From: an uncultured Micrococcales bacterium
GTDB lineage: Bacteria > Actinomycetota > Actinomycetes > Actinomycetales > Microbacteriaceae
Length of the DNA: 5,075 nt
Reading direction: 5' to 3'
NCBI GenBank assembly: GCA_903927775.1
Contig: CAIYOE010000213.1
Location: 1-5,075 of the forward strand
Position numbers and translations under genes: made by a program. Shown here piece after piece: positions 1 to 5,075 of the stretch. The stretch's first letter is position 1, and each line of letters begins with the position of its first letter. Below the pieces are notes generated by a model. That model did no database searches and was not told the DNA's origin. It worked only from the letters and a program-made list of their open reading frames with translations.

Positions 1-138
1 CTTTAACTCTGACTGGGCTTGTCGGTTTGGTCGCTTTACGCTTAGACCGGAGCCAAGTAGAACATAAGTAAAGCTACGCACGTAGAAGGACCAGCTTCTC
101 AGCAATGGACGGGGGTTCAATTCCCCCCATCTCCACGT
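1..138 (+). ncRNA. ssrA: tmRNA (transfer-messenger RNA), 3' part, 5' end outside window
   Basis: tmRNA rescues ribosomes stalled on broken mRNAs, acting with SmpB and adding a degradation tag. Only the last third or so is present; the tag-coding segment lies before the window. Directly visible is an H-type pseudoknot: a stem of 16-28 with 44-54 (with an internal loop), whose loop bases GCTTTAC (33-39) are complementary to GTAAAGC (68-74). Then follow the segment CTACGCACGTAG (74-85), typical of tmRNA 3' parts, and the T-arm: GGAC, GGGGG, loop TTCAATT, CCCCC (107-127). The acceptor 3' strand CATCTCC is at 128-134 and the discriminator A at 135. The genomic bases after it are CGT, so the terminal CCA is not fully encoded and must be completed after transcription. 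I place the end at 138 to include those three positions; the encoded mature end is 135/136. A terminator follows directly. Confidence 0.93.
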
Positions 139-143
139 TTACT

Positions 144-180
144 CAAATAGCTCGCCAGCGATGGTGGGCTATTTGTGTTT
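144..180 (+). terminator. Rho-independent terminator of ssrA
   Basis: CAAATAGC (144-151) pairs perfectly with GCTATTTG (168-175). The stem continues inward with TCGCCA (152-157) against TGGTGG (162-167), using two G-U pairs, to give a 14-bp stem. It is capped by a GCGA tetraloop (158-161), which fits the stable GNRA class. A short T-rich tail, TGTTT, follows. The hairpin begins eight bases after the tmRNA discriminator base, as expected for its terminator. The T tract is short, so read-through into the 2TM gene cannot be excluded. Confidence 0.85.
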
Positions 181-220
181 AACGAAATCGGCCTTCAGCG
201 CAATGATCGTTTGAAACCAA

Positions 221-232
221 TACACTGATGCC
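221..232 (+). promoter_or_regulatory. -10-like element, probable leaderless start of the 2TM gene
   Basis: TACACT (221-226) fits the TANNNT pattern of a -10 box. It ends six bases before the ATG at 233, so transcription would start at or next to the A of the start codon. No Shine-Dalgarno sequence precedes this ATG, which agrees with a leaderless mRNA, a common arrangement in actinobacteria. No convincing -35 box is seen at 16-18 bases upstream. Confidence 0.45.
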
Positions 233-532
233 ATGGTCGATAACTCAGAACAAATCAGCAAAGAACTCCGCGAATACGCCATCAAGTCAATAAAACGAAA
301 GCGCGATTTCAAACAATTCGTCGCTGTGTACATCGTTGTCAACACCATGCTTTCTGTTATCTGGTTCCTAACCACCCCTAACGAATACTTTTGGCCAGTT
401 TGGGTCATGTTTGGCATGGGTATTGCTTTGGTTTTCTCTTACATCGATGCATATATCAAGCCTGGCGCTAAGCCAATCACCGACGAAGACATCGCAGCTG
501 AGTTGAGCAAACTAAACCGCAAGAATGGTTGA
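233..532 (+). CDS. Small 2TM-domain membrane protein
   Basis: This 99-residue protein matches the general form of 2TM-domain proteins (Pfam 2TM). It has a charged N-terminal amphipathic stretch (residues 8-27, with the run KRKRDF) and a first membrane helix at about 28-47 with VNTML and IWF. A short turn carries NEYFWPVW, a hallmark position of the family, and a second membrane helix spans about 54-74. The cytoplasmic tail ends in an ITDEDIAAEL helix of the kind often seen in actinobacterial members. The domain occurs alone or attached to sensor proteins; no enzymatic role is established. The ATG at 233 is chosen because the whole domain follows it and a -10-like box sits six bases upstream. 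The 3' end overlaps the acetyltransferase gene by eight bases, so the two are probably translated from one mRNA. A functional link to that enzyme is only inference. Confidence 0.82.
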   Translation: MVDNSEQISKELREYAIKSIKRKRDFKQFVAVYIVVNTMLSVIWFLTTPNEYFWPVWVMFGMGIALVFSYIDAYIKPGAKPITDEDIAAELSKLNRKNG

Positions 533-1106
533 CGTTCGTAGGCTTTCTATCGATGAATTGCAGAGCTTTCTGGACTTCATGGGAGGGCCTGCGTTTGCTA
601 CCAATCCGCAATGGGCTGGCTGCTACTGTCAGTTTTATTTGAACGGTCCGGGCGAGGGCAATCTGGTCGAGGATCCCGGTGAGACCAACCGCCAAAAAGC
701 CTGTGATCGAATCATGGATGGCACCATGCAGGGCTATTTGGCATTTGATGGTGAAAAGGCGATTGGCTGGATGGCCGCTAACAAGGCCAATAACTTCAAG
801 GCAATGCCTAAAACCGCGGACGACGTTGCTAAAGTGCTGTGTTTTGTGATCGACGCGGATCATCAGGGTAGGGGAGTTGCCACGACTCTTTTGCGTTTCG
901 CTATTCAAGACCTTGCATCCCAAGGCTTCACATCGTTGGAAGCAGCGCCTCGATCATCCGATGATTTTGACTCGGCCGGTTATCGCGGAAAGCTGAGTAC
1001 TTATGTCAAAGCCGGCTTCGTGGCGGGGCAAAAACTTGACGAACACCACGTTTTGGTGCGTCGAACACTGACTATTCCTGAAGTTACTATCCGTGGGGCA
1101 ACCTAG
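525..1106 (+). CDS. GNAT family N-acetyltransferase
   Basis: This 193-residue protein belongs to the GNAT superfamily, which moves an acetyl group from acetyl-CoA to an amine; the acceptor here is unknown. Motif A is clear: strand VLCFVID (104-110) runs into the pyrophosphate-binding loop Q114-G-R-G-V-A119 and the following helix. The motif B region ends in YRGKLSTYVKAGF (153-165), the usual Y-x-K-x-GF pattern. The N-terminal half carries WAGCYCQFY (30-38) with Cys33 and Cys35, a feature of a GNAT subgroup that I recognise but cannot tie to a substrate. The length is normal for a single-domain GNAT. The ATG at 525 lies inside the end of the preceding gene (stop at 530-532), which suggests translational coupling; no separate strong ribosome site is visible. 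It does not resemble the known aminoglycoside acetyltransferases closely enough to call it a resistance gene. Confidence 0.88.
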   Translation: MVDVRRLSIDELQSFLDFMGGPAFATNPQWAGCYCQFYLNGPGEGNLVEDPGETNRQKACDRIMDGTMQGYLAFDGEKAIGWMAANKANNFKAMPKTADDVAKVLCFVIDADHQGRGVATTLLRFAIQDLASQGFTSLEAAPRSSDDFDSAGYRGKLSTYVKAGFVAGQKLDEHHVLVRRTLTIPEVTIRGAT

Positions 1107-1206
1107 TTTTAGCTCTGAGTCTGCTGGGGTTCTTCTGTTTTCAAGGGGATTCTGGGCTCTATTTCTTTCACTTTGTCTCAGGTAGTGATTTTTCGGCGCC
1201 GTGAGG

Positions 1207-1218
1207 CACAATTGAACC
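1207..1218 (+). promoter_or_regulatory. -10-like element, probable leaderless start of the TRIC-family gene
   Basis: CACAAT (1207-1212) matches four of six bases of TATAAT and ends exactly six bases before the GTG start at 1219. This is the same spacing as upstream of the 2TM gene. No Shine-Dalgarno sequence lies in the preceding bases (GGCACAATTGAACC). The rest of the 112-base gap after the acetyltransferase (1107-1206) is T-rich and shows no clear -35 box, terminator hairpin or small gene. Confidence 0.4.
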
Positions 1219-1869
1219 GTGCAAAACACTCAAGCGACCATTGAATGGTGGGCTGCCAACGGCAGCATTATTTTTGAGTCCCTTGGAATCTTGGCCTTTG
1301 CCCTCAGCGGCCTAATTGAAGCCGCGCGCAAGAAACTAGACCTGGTAGGTATGACCATGGTGACTTCTCTGGCCGCTTTTGGTGGCGGAACCTTGCGCGA
1401 CATCTTGCTGGACCGGCGACCGTTCTACTGGGTGCAGAACTTCGCTTGGATTTACATCATCATTGGTCTTTGTGCCGTATCGCTGGTTTTCGTTCGCAAT
1501 CGTCACCTCGACCTCACCGAACGAGCTATGCAGTGGCCAGATGCCATAGGCCTGGGCATTTTTACCGCCAGCGGTACGCAGATTGCATTGATGGCAAACA
1601 TGCCGCCAGTCGTGGCCGTAATAATGGGAACCATCACAGCTATTTTCGGTGGTGTAGCTCGCGACATTGTCGTAAATGAAATCCCCAAGGCGTTTATAAA
1701 TCAGGAGCCATATGCGGTGATCGCATTCACCGGGGGTTGGATCGTGGTGATTGGAAATGCACTTGGCTGGGCGAGTTTCGCGTCTCTCTGGGTCTGCGCA
1801 CTCGTAACTATTGCCATGCGGCTAGCCACCATGATTTTTCGGTGGCGGGTGCCAGCCTGGAGGGTTTAG
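1219..1869 (+). CDS. TRIC / UPF0126 family membrane protein (putative trimeric cation channel)
   Basis: This 216-residue polytopic protein has the two-repeat layout of the UPF0126 (YicG-like, bacterial TRIC) family. Repeat one has the glycine-rich helix break and motif FGGGTLRDILL (54-64) followed by RRPFYWV (66-72). Repeat two has the equivalent FGGVARDIVVNEIP (143-156). About seven membrane helices can be read, near 18-36, 44-58, 73-92, 107-125, 129-147, 165-181 and 184-206, with a basic C-terminus. Family members with solved structures form homotrimeric cation channels in the inner membrane. Their physiological role in bacteria is unsettled, so ion selectivity here is inferred. The GTG at 1219 is preferred because it gives the full N-terminal helix and has a -10-like box six bases upstream. 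Its stop lies nine bases from the stop of the converging HicB-like gene. Confidence 0.9.
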   Translation: MQNTQATIEWWAANGSIIFESLGILAFALSGLIEAARKKLDLVGMTMVTSLAAFGGGTLRDILLDRRPFYWVQNFAWIYIIIGLCAVSLVFVRNRHLDLTERAMQWPDAIGLGIFTASGTQIALMANMPPVVAVIMGTITAIFGGVARDIVVNEIPKAFINQEPYAVIAFTGGWIVVIGNALGWASFASLWVCALVTIAMRLATMIFRWRVPAWRV

Positions 1870-1878
1870 CAAAACCGC

Positions 1879-2319
1879 TTAGTCGCACAGCTGAGCAACG
1901 CGCTGCGGTGTCACCTTTAGCATTACCGCGATGTCGCGCATGGTCAGACCTTGTTCGCGCGCTCGCCTGACAACGTCTCTGATTTCAGCAGAGGCTTGCT
2001 CTTGTAGAGCTGCGGCCTGCGCCATTTTCTGTTGTGCGGCTTGGATATCACAAACAATTCCGGGCATGACTGCCTCAATCGTTACAACGATGTCGCAGAT
2101 TTCTTCGCCCAACTGCTTGTTGGCCAGAGCCTTGATCAGGTCCTCGGCTTTGTCTAGTCGTTTTGTGGTGGTGGTGAAGTTGTTGAGCTCTGGAACCGTG
2201 ATCAGCCAGCCGTCGGCTTGGCGTTCACTTTGAGCCTTGATTTCCATACTCAACATCTTTTCACAATCGGGATTGGCACACGTGGTTTGAATTTTTTCAT
2301 CCTTGGTTAGCCGGGCCAT
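1879..2319 (-). CDS. Orphan HicB-like antitoxin-family protein with C-terminal HTH
   Basis: Residues about 25-70 of this 146-residue protein resemble the HicB partial RNase H-like fold: DGWLITVPEL (36-45), then T-rich strand residues, KRLDKAEDLIKAL (53-65). An Ala/Gln-rich helix likely to form a coiled coil follows (92-122). The C-terminus is a helix-turn-helix (about 125-145) with LTMRDIAVMLKV and TPQRVAQL. This order is typical of stand-alone actinobacterial HicB-like proteins. No HicA-like small toxin gene lies on either side, so it is an orphan and may act as a DNA-binding regulator instead. The first 22-24 residues, with CANPDC (14-19), exceed the usual N-terminus. An ATG at residue 22 (2256) or 25 (2247) could be the true start, but neither has a good ribosome site, while the 2319 ATG has a promoter-like sequence just upstream. 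Confidence 0.75.
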   Translation of the reverse strand: MARLTKDEKIQTTCANPDCEKMLSMEIKAQSERQADGWLITVPELNNFTTTTKRLDKAEDLIKALANKQLGEEICDIVVTIEAVMPGIVCDIQAAQQKMAQAAALQEQASAEIRDVVRRAREQGLTMRDIAVMLKVTPQRVAQLCD

Positions 2320-2327
2320 CCAAGCAA

Positions 2328-2353
2328 AGGCTATGCAAGCACCAGTAAGTCAA
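2328..2353 (-). promoter_or_regulatory. Possible promoter of the HicB-like gene
   Basis: On the minus strand, TTGACT (2353-2348) is a near-consensus -35 box. TAGCCT (2333-2328) fits the TANNNT -10 pattern and lies eight bases before the ATG at 2319, so the leader would be at most one or two bases. The 14-base spacer is shorter than the preferred 16-18, which weakens the pairing of these two elements; the -10 may act alone. No Shine-Dalgarno sequence precedes the ATG. Confidence 0.35.
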
Positions 2354-2367
2354 GGTGTTCTTTACTG
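2343..2367. repeat. Inverted repeat CAGTAA-N13-TTACTG upstream of the HicB-like gene
   Basis: CAGTAA (2343-2348) and TTACTG (2362-2367) are exact inverted copies separated by 13 bases. The pair overlaps the -35-like box of the HicB-like gene, where a repressor operator would be placed. It has no T tract on either strand and a loop too wide for a good terminator. It could be an operator for the HTH protein encoded next to it, but six-base arms also occur by chance. Confidence 0.3.
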
Positions 2368-2412
2368 TCTAACCTTAGGTGCGAAATCTTCCTTATTCAA
2401 TACTTATCAGAC

Positions 2413-3177
2413 TCAGCGTCTTTGATAACCAGCCTTACGAGCCGCTCTTTTCAGAGTTGCCAGGAGAGCTGGTGCTGTTAGGAAAACCAAAATGCAGGTG
2501 GTGACAGCCCGACCCGTGTCCCACAGGAAACCACCGGTGATGATTTCGAAGTTTACGAACCGGCCTAGATTTTCCGAGAGGGACCCGCCAGCAACATAGC
2601 TGAGGCTGGTTCCCGTTCCGGCAAGAAACGGCCAGTTCCACATCGTCATTAGCGCACCGTAGGCGTAGGAGCCCACTACGGCGGCAATGCAAAGGTACGT
2701 GACTTGCAATCGCTTGGATGTAGGTCTAGGTAGCAAACCAGCCATAACGCCGATTAGTCCTGCTGCCATCATTTGGAACGGAAGCCAAGGACCAACGCCG
2801 CCGGTGAGCAACGCGCTGACTAACAGGGACCCAGAACCCAGCAAGTACCCAAAACTGGCCCCAAAAACGTAAGCACCAATCAGAATCAGGAAAAATGCAG
2901 TTTCGATTCCGGCAGTTCCAGCCCCGAGCATGCGCACAACACTGTTCAGAGCAACCAGTACTCCCAGAAGAGCAATTTGACGCGAATCAATTCCGCCGCT
3001 GCTGAACTCAATCAGGGTTATTGCCACCAAAACAGGCATAAGTCCCATGAAAATTGCCTGAGCCAACCCCGAGTGTGCACCAGCAGAATCGCCTACCAGG
3101 ATCGGCCAACAAAACACCCCCAGCGAGAGCAAACTAACAAAGCCAATCAGTACCTTTGAAAACCATTGAGTATTCAT
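2413..3177 (-). CDS. ECF transporter S component (substrate-binding membrane subunit)
   Basis: This 254-residue hydrophobic protein is the substrate-specificity subunit of an energy-coupling factor importer. About seven to eight membrane segments are seen (near 8-28, 40-57, 67-83, 93-113, 115-128, 133-149, 158-176, 216-240). The core carries LGVLVALNSVVRMLGAG (71-87), GIETAFFLILIGAYVFG (90-106) and GGVGPWLPFQM (126-136), which I recognise from actinobacterial S components of unassigned substrate. Small residues in the helix near 70-78 suit docking against EcfT. The protein is longer than the usual 170-200 residues because of an added N-terminal helix and a C-terminal extension with a basic tail. 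Its ATG overlaps the ATPase stop as ATGA (3177-3174), so it is the last gene of the operon. The substrate is probably a vitamin or related micronutrient, but nothing here says which. Confidence 0.85.
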   Translation of the reverse strand: MNTQWFSKVLIGFVSLLSLGVFCWPILVGDSAGAHSGLAQAIFMGLMPVLVAITLIEFSSGGIDSRQIALLGVLVALNSVVRMLGAGTAGIETAFFLILIGAYVFGASFGYLLGSGSLLVSALLTGGVGPWLPFQMMAAGLIGVMAGLLPRPTSKRLQVTYLCIAAVVGSYAYGALMTMWNWPFLAGTGTSLSYVAGGSLSENLGRFVNFEIITGGFLWDTGRAVTTCILVFLTAPALLATLKRAARKAGYQRR

Positions 3178-4763
3178 CGAGCAATCACTTGATCAACTCT
3201 GATTGCCTGTTCGGTTACCTGCCAGACCTGAGGTGCGTTAGCGCCAAGTCGACTGAGAACCTGTTGGGCCGGCCCATTCGCCACAAGCCGTCCGCTGTCC
3301 AGCTCTAAGATATGATCGGCAACCAAGGCAATGAACTCCACATCGTGGCTTGCCAACAAAATGGCTTTCCCTTGATTCCGCACCTGCCCCAACTGGGCGG
3401 CAAGTTGTTTCTTTGATTCGTAGTCGAGTCCTCTTGTTGGCTCGTCTAGCAAGAGCACGCGGGCTCCCTTGGCGAGTTGTATGGCCAAAACTAGCGCCAG
3501 TTGTTGTCCCGCCGAGAGGTCACGCGGGTGTCTCGACGGGTCTATTCGACCAGCCAGTTGGCTGAATAACCTTGCGGTCGTTCCCTGTCCAACCCGCGCA
3601 AATGTGTCGGACTCGGCCATCTCCTGAGCGATGCTGTTCAGCATTAATAGATCGGCAGCCCATTGCGGAACCATGGCAATTTCCGCCAGTCGTGGGATTG
3701 GCTTGATTTCCTTTGGTTCGCGACCATCTGCCAACCTGACTATGCCCGCATGTTCCAGTTGCCCCTGCAAGGCCCAGAGCAGGCTGGTCTTTCCTGATCC
3801 GTTTGGGCCCACCACGGCGGTGATGCAACCTGCGGTTAGGCTCACATCGATGGGTTGCAAACCCACATGTGACCCGTACTGAACACTCAACTCGGTGGCA
3901 TTCAAAAGCACATCGCCGCTCGCGGGCGGTGACACGAGGGATTCGAAACTGTGTGGATCTTTTAGCCATTCCTGACGAGCCGCAGTGACTGACAGAGCTA
4001 GCGGGCGCCAACCAAGTTTTTGCCCCAGCTCAACAACGGGCGGCACCATTCGATACTCTCGCAATATTTCGTCGAGGCCATCGCTGGATTTCGCCTTACT
4101 AACCGACCCGTCACCGTGCACCACAGTCACGGAATCTACGATGCCGATAGCCCGCTCGATTCGGTGTTCGGCCAGCAGAACGGTGATTCCGTGATCTGTT
4201 GCCAAAGAACGGAGCAAGCCTAGTAGCTCTGCGGCAGACCGAGCATCTAAAGCACTGGTTGGTTCGTCTAGCAAGAGAATCTTTTGACCAGCAACCAGTG
4301 CCGCGGCGATTGCTACTCGTTGCTGCTGACCACCACTTAATTCACTCAAGTTGCGACTCAACAAGGTTTCCAGCCCGAACCGTCCTGCGATTTCTCGAAT
4401 TCGGTGACGCATTTCTGTTTCGTTGAAACCCAGCTGCTCCAATCCGTAGGCTAGTTCTTCTAACACGGTATCGGTAACAAAGGCGCCCTCTGGTTGTTGA
4501 TTTACAAAACCAACCAGGTGAGCCAACTGATGCGGCTTGGACCCGCCAAATTCGGTTCCGCCAAGAATGATTCGCCCGGTCAGCAACCCGCTGGAAAAAT
4601 GTGGAACCAAACCATTAATTGCCCTGAGGAGAGTGCTTTTCCCGCTGCCGGTTGGTCCTGAGATGAGAGCAAATTCCCCGCTGGAAAACTGTAAGTTCAC
4701 ACGCTTGAGTACCGGCGATTCGGCTTGTTCAAACGTGAAAGTTAAGTCCTGTAATTCGATCAC
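3174..4763 (-). CDS. ECF transporter fused ATPase, two ABC domains (EcfA-EcfA')
   Basis: One 529-residue chain carries both ATPases that power the ECF importer at the inner face of the membrane. Domain 1 (about 1-220) has Walker A GPTGSGKST (36-44), Q-loop at NQQ (88-90), signature LSGGQ (142-146), Walker B ILLLDE (162-167) and switch His200. Domain 2 (about 286-500) has Walker A GPNGSGKTS (319-327), Q-loop Gln367, signature LSAGQ (416-420), Walker B VLLLDE (436-441) and His473. Both catalytic glutamates are present, so both sites look competent. The roughly 65-residue linker is less conserved in appearance. The GTG at 4763 is the start: it overlaps the ecfT stop as GTGA, begins the usual IELQDLTFTF first strand, and has AGGTGA four bases upstream. 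An in-frame ATG at 4943 would add 60 non-family residues encoded entirely inside ecfT and is rejected. Confidence 0.93.
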   Translation of the reverse strand: MIELQDLTFTFEQAESPVLKRVNLQFSSGEFALISGPTGSGKSTLLRAINGLVPHFSSGLLTGRIILGGTEFGGSKPHQLAHLVGFVNQQPEGAFVTDTVLEELAYGLEQLGFNETEMRHRIREIAGRFGLETLLSRNLSELSGGQQQRVAIAAALVAGQKILLLDEPTSALDARSAAELLGLLRSLATDHGITVLLAEHRIERAIGIVDSVTVVHGDGSVSKAKSSDGLDEILREYRMVPPVVELGQKLGWRPLALSVTAARQEWLKDPHSFESLVSPPASGDVLLNATELSVQYGSHVGLQPIDVSLTAGCITAVVGPNGSGKTSLLWALQGQLEHAGIVRLADGREPKEIKPIPRLAEIAMVPQWAADLLMLNSIAQEMAESDTFARVGQGTTARLFSQLAGRIDPSRHPRDLSAGQQLALVLAIQLAKGARVLLLDEPTRGLDYESKKQLAAQLGQVRNQGKAILLASHDVEFIALVADHILELDSGRLVANGPAQQVLSRLGANAPQVWQVTEQAIRVDQVIAR

Positions 4764-5075
4764 AGTTTCACCTGCCCCAACGCAAGCCAGGCCACGGCAC
4801 CAGCCGATAGACATATCACAGCGATGTCGCGCCAGGTGCGCTTTTCCAAAACCAAACGACTCCTGACCCTGTAGGCATTCGCGAGTCGAACTGTGACTGC
4901 AAAAAGAATGACACCTAGCCCAAAAAGTGCCAGCGCGAACCACAGGTAGGTGCCTTCGGTCAAGAGCAGATAGGTGGCGAAACCCAGAATCAAAATTGCC
5001 ACAATCGAGACAACCCGCGAAGTCAAAACAGCCGATTTGGGCATGTTTCCGCGTCTTCCAAAACCACGCGAATCC
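4760..5075 (-). CDS. ECF transporter transmembrane subunit EcfT (CbiQ family), C-terminal part, cut by window edge
   Basis: EcfT is the membrane subunit that couples ATP hydrolysis in the ATPases to movement of the S component. The last 104 residues are visible and the frame stays open to the right edge, so the ATG at 5044 is internal and not the start. The visible part opens with DSRGFGRR. Its S-R-G matches the position of the second X-R-G coupling motif by which EcfT helices contact the ATPase grooves. Two membrane helices follow (about visible residues 22-40 and 44-64), then a basic loop (RLANAYRVRSRL), a short segment with TWRD, and a final hydrophobic helix ending near GQVKL at the stop. 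The stop codon overlaps the ATPase GTG start. The family call rests on the R-G-F-G motif, the fold and the operon position. The N-terminal half, the first coupling motif and the operon promoter are beyond the window. Confidence 0.82.
   Translation of the reverse strand, partial: DSRGFGRRGNMPKSAVLTSRVVSIVAILILGFATYLLLTEGTYLWFALALFGLGVILFAVTVRLANAYRVRSRLVLEKRTWRDIAVICLSAGAVAWLALGQVKL
4768..4773 (-). promoter_or_regulatory. Ribosome binding site that fixes the fused ATPase start
   Basis: On the minus strand AGGTGA (4773-4768) stands four bases before the GTG at 4763, inside the last codons of ecfT. It is the best Shine-Dalgarno match next to any start in the window and supports the GTG over the farther upstream in-frame ATG. 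Confidence 0.65.

Noticed and set aside
100..232. tmRNA 3' end as an occupied integration site for a mobile element
   Set aside because: Such ends are common attachment sites, but no integrase gene follows and no second copy of the tmRNA 3' sequence was seen downstream in the window.
477..923. Open frame on the minus strand across the GNAT gene
   Set aside because: It lies antisense to a clear GNAT coding frame, has no recognisable domain, and its composition looks like a shadow.
1107..1218. Terminator or small RNA in the gap between the GNAT and TRIC genes
   Set aside because: The G-runs (GGGG at about 1126 and 1145) are on the same strand and do not pair, and only a loose AGCTC/GGGCT pairing is possible; nothing convincing.
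1931..2233. Plus-strand open frame opposite the HicB-like gene
   Set aside because: The translation is Ser/Ala/Cys-rich low-complexity sequence without family likeness; the minus-strand frame has a HicB-like core and HTH.
2320..2412. Terminator for the ECF operon downstream of ecfS
   Set aside because: Only short arms pair (AAGGT/ACCTT and CAGTAA/TTACTG), with wide loops and no T tract on the minus strand, so transcription may end further on or by Rho.
3520..4011. Long minus-strand frame inside the fused ATPase gene, in another frame
   Set aside because: The translated sequence is rich in Arg, Cys and His and has no domain, whereas the overlapping frame carries intact ABC motifs.
3174..4943. 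Longer version of the fused ATPase starting at an ATG at 4943
   Set aside because: The extra 60 residues (Cys/His/Ser rich, no family likeness) lie wholly inside ecfT in another frame. The GTG at 4763 has a Shine-Dalgarno site and starts the canonical first ABC strand.
4760..5044. A complete 94-residue membrane protein starting at the ATG at 5044
   Set aside because: The frame continues open to the window edge and encodes DSRGFGRR just before that Met, which fits the interior of EcfT; the gene is truncated by the window.
1..5075. CRISPR array, insertion sequence, or tandem repeats
   Set aside because: No regularly spaced direct repeats, transposase motifs or terminal inverted repeats were seen on either strand.

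Overview
The window looks like a short, ordinary chromosomal stretch from an actinobacterium with roughly balanced G+C. The tmRNA 3' end is of actinobacterial type. The protein families present are typical of that phylum: a 2TM small membrane protein, a HicB-like protein with a C-terminal helix-turn-helix, and an ECF transporter with both ATPases fused in one chain. Starts that look leaderless and compact gene overlaps also fit. The moderate base composition suggests a freshwater or marine Microbacteriaceae-like lineage rather than a high-GC soil actinobacterium; that placement is inference only.

Layout. Positions 1-138 hold the 3' part of ssrA (tmRNA), with a visible pseudoknot, T-arm and acceptor strand, followed by a strong hairpin terminator (144-180). 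A plus-strand pair follows: a 99-residue 2TM membrane protein (233-532) overlapping by 8 bases a GNAT acetyltransferase (525-1106). Then comes a plus-strand TRIC/UPF0126 membrane channel gene (1219-1869). It converges, with only nine bases between, on a minus-strand orphan HicB-like antitoxin-family gene (1879-2319). The rest, from 2413 to the right edge, is a minus-strand ECF transporter operon read in the order ecfT (cut by the window edge), fused ecfA-ecfA, ecfS. Its genes are joined by four-base GTGA and ATGA overlaps.

How the genes work together. The three ECF genes together encode a complete vitamin/micronutrient importer: the transmembrane coupling subunit, the paired ATPases and a substrate-binding S component. 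The substrate cannot be read from the window, because the operon promoter and any riboswitch lie beyond the right edge. tmRNA serves ribosome rescue and is functionally independent. The 2TM/GNAT pair is probably co-transcribed, but its role is unknown.

I found no strong evidence for a new biological system. The most useful observations are the repeated spacing between -10-like hexamers and start codons (leaderless transcription), the orphan HicB-like protein with an unusual Cys-containing N-terminal extension, and the tightly coupled ECF operon with an unassigned S component.
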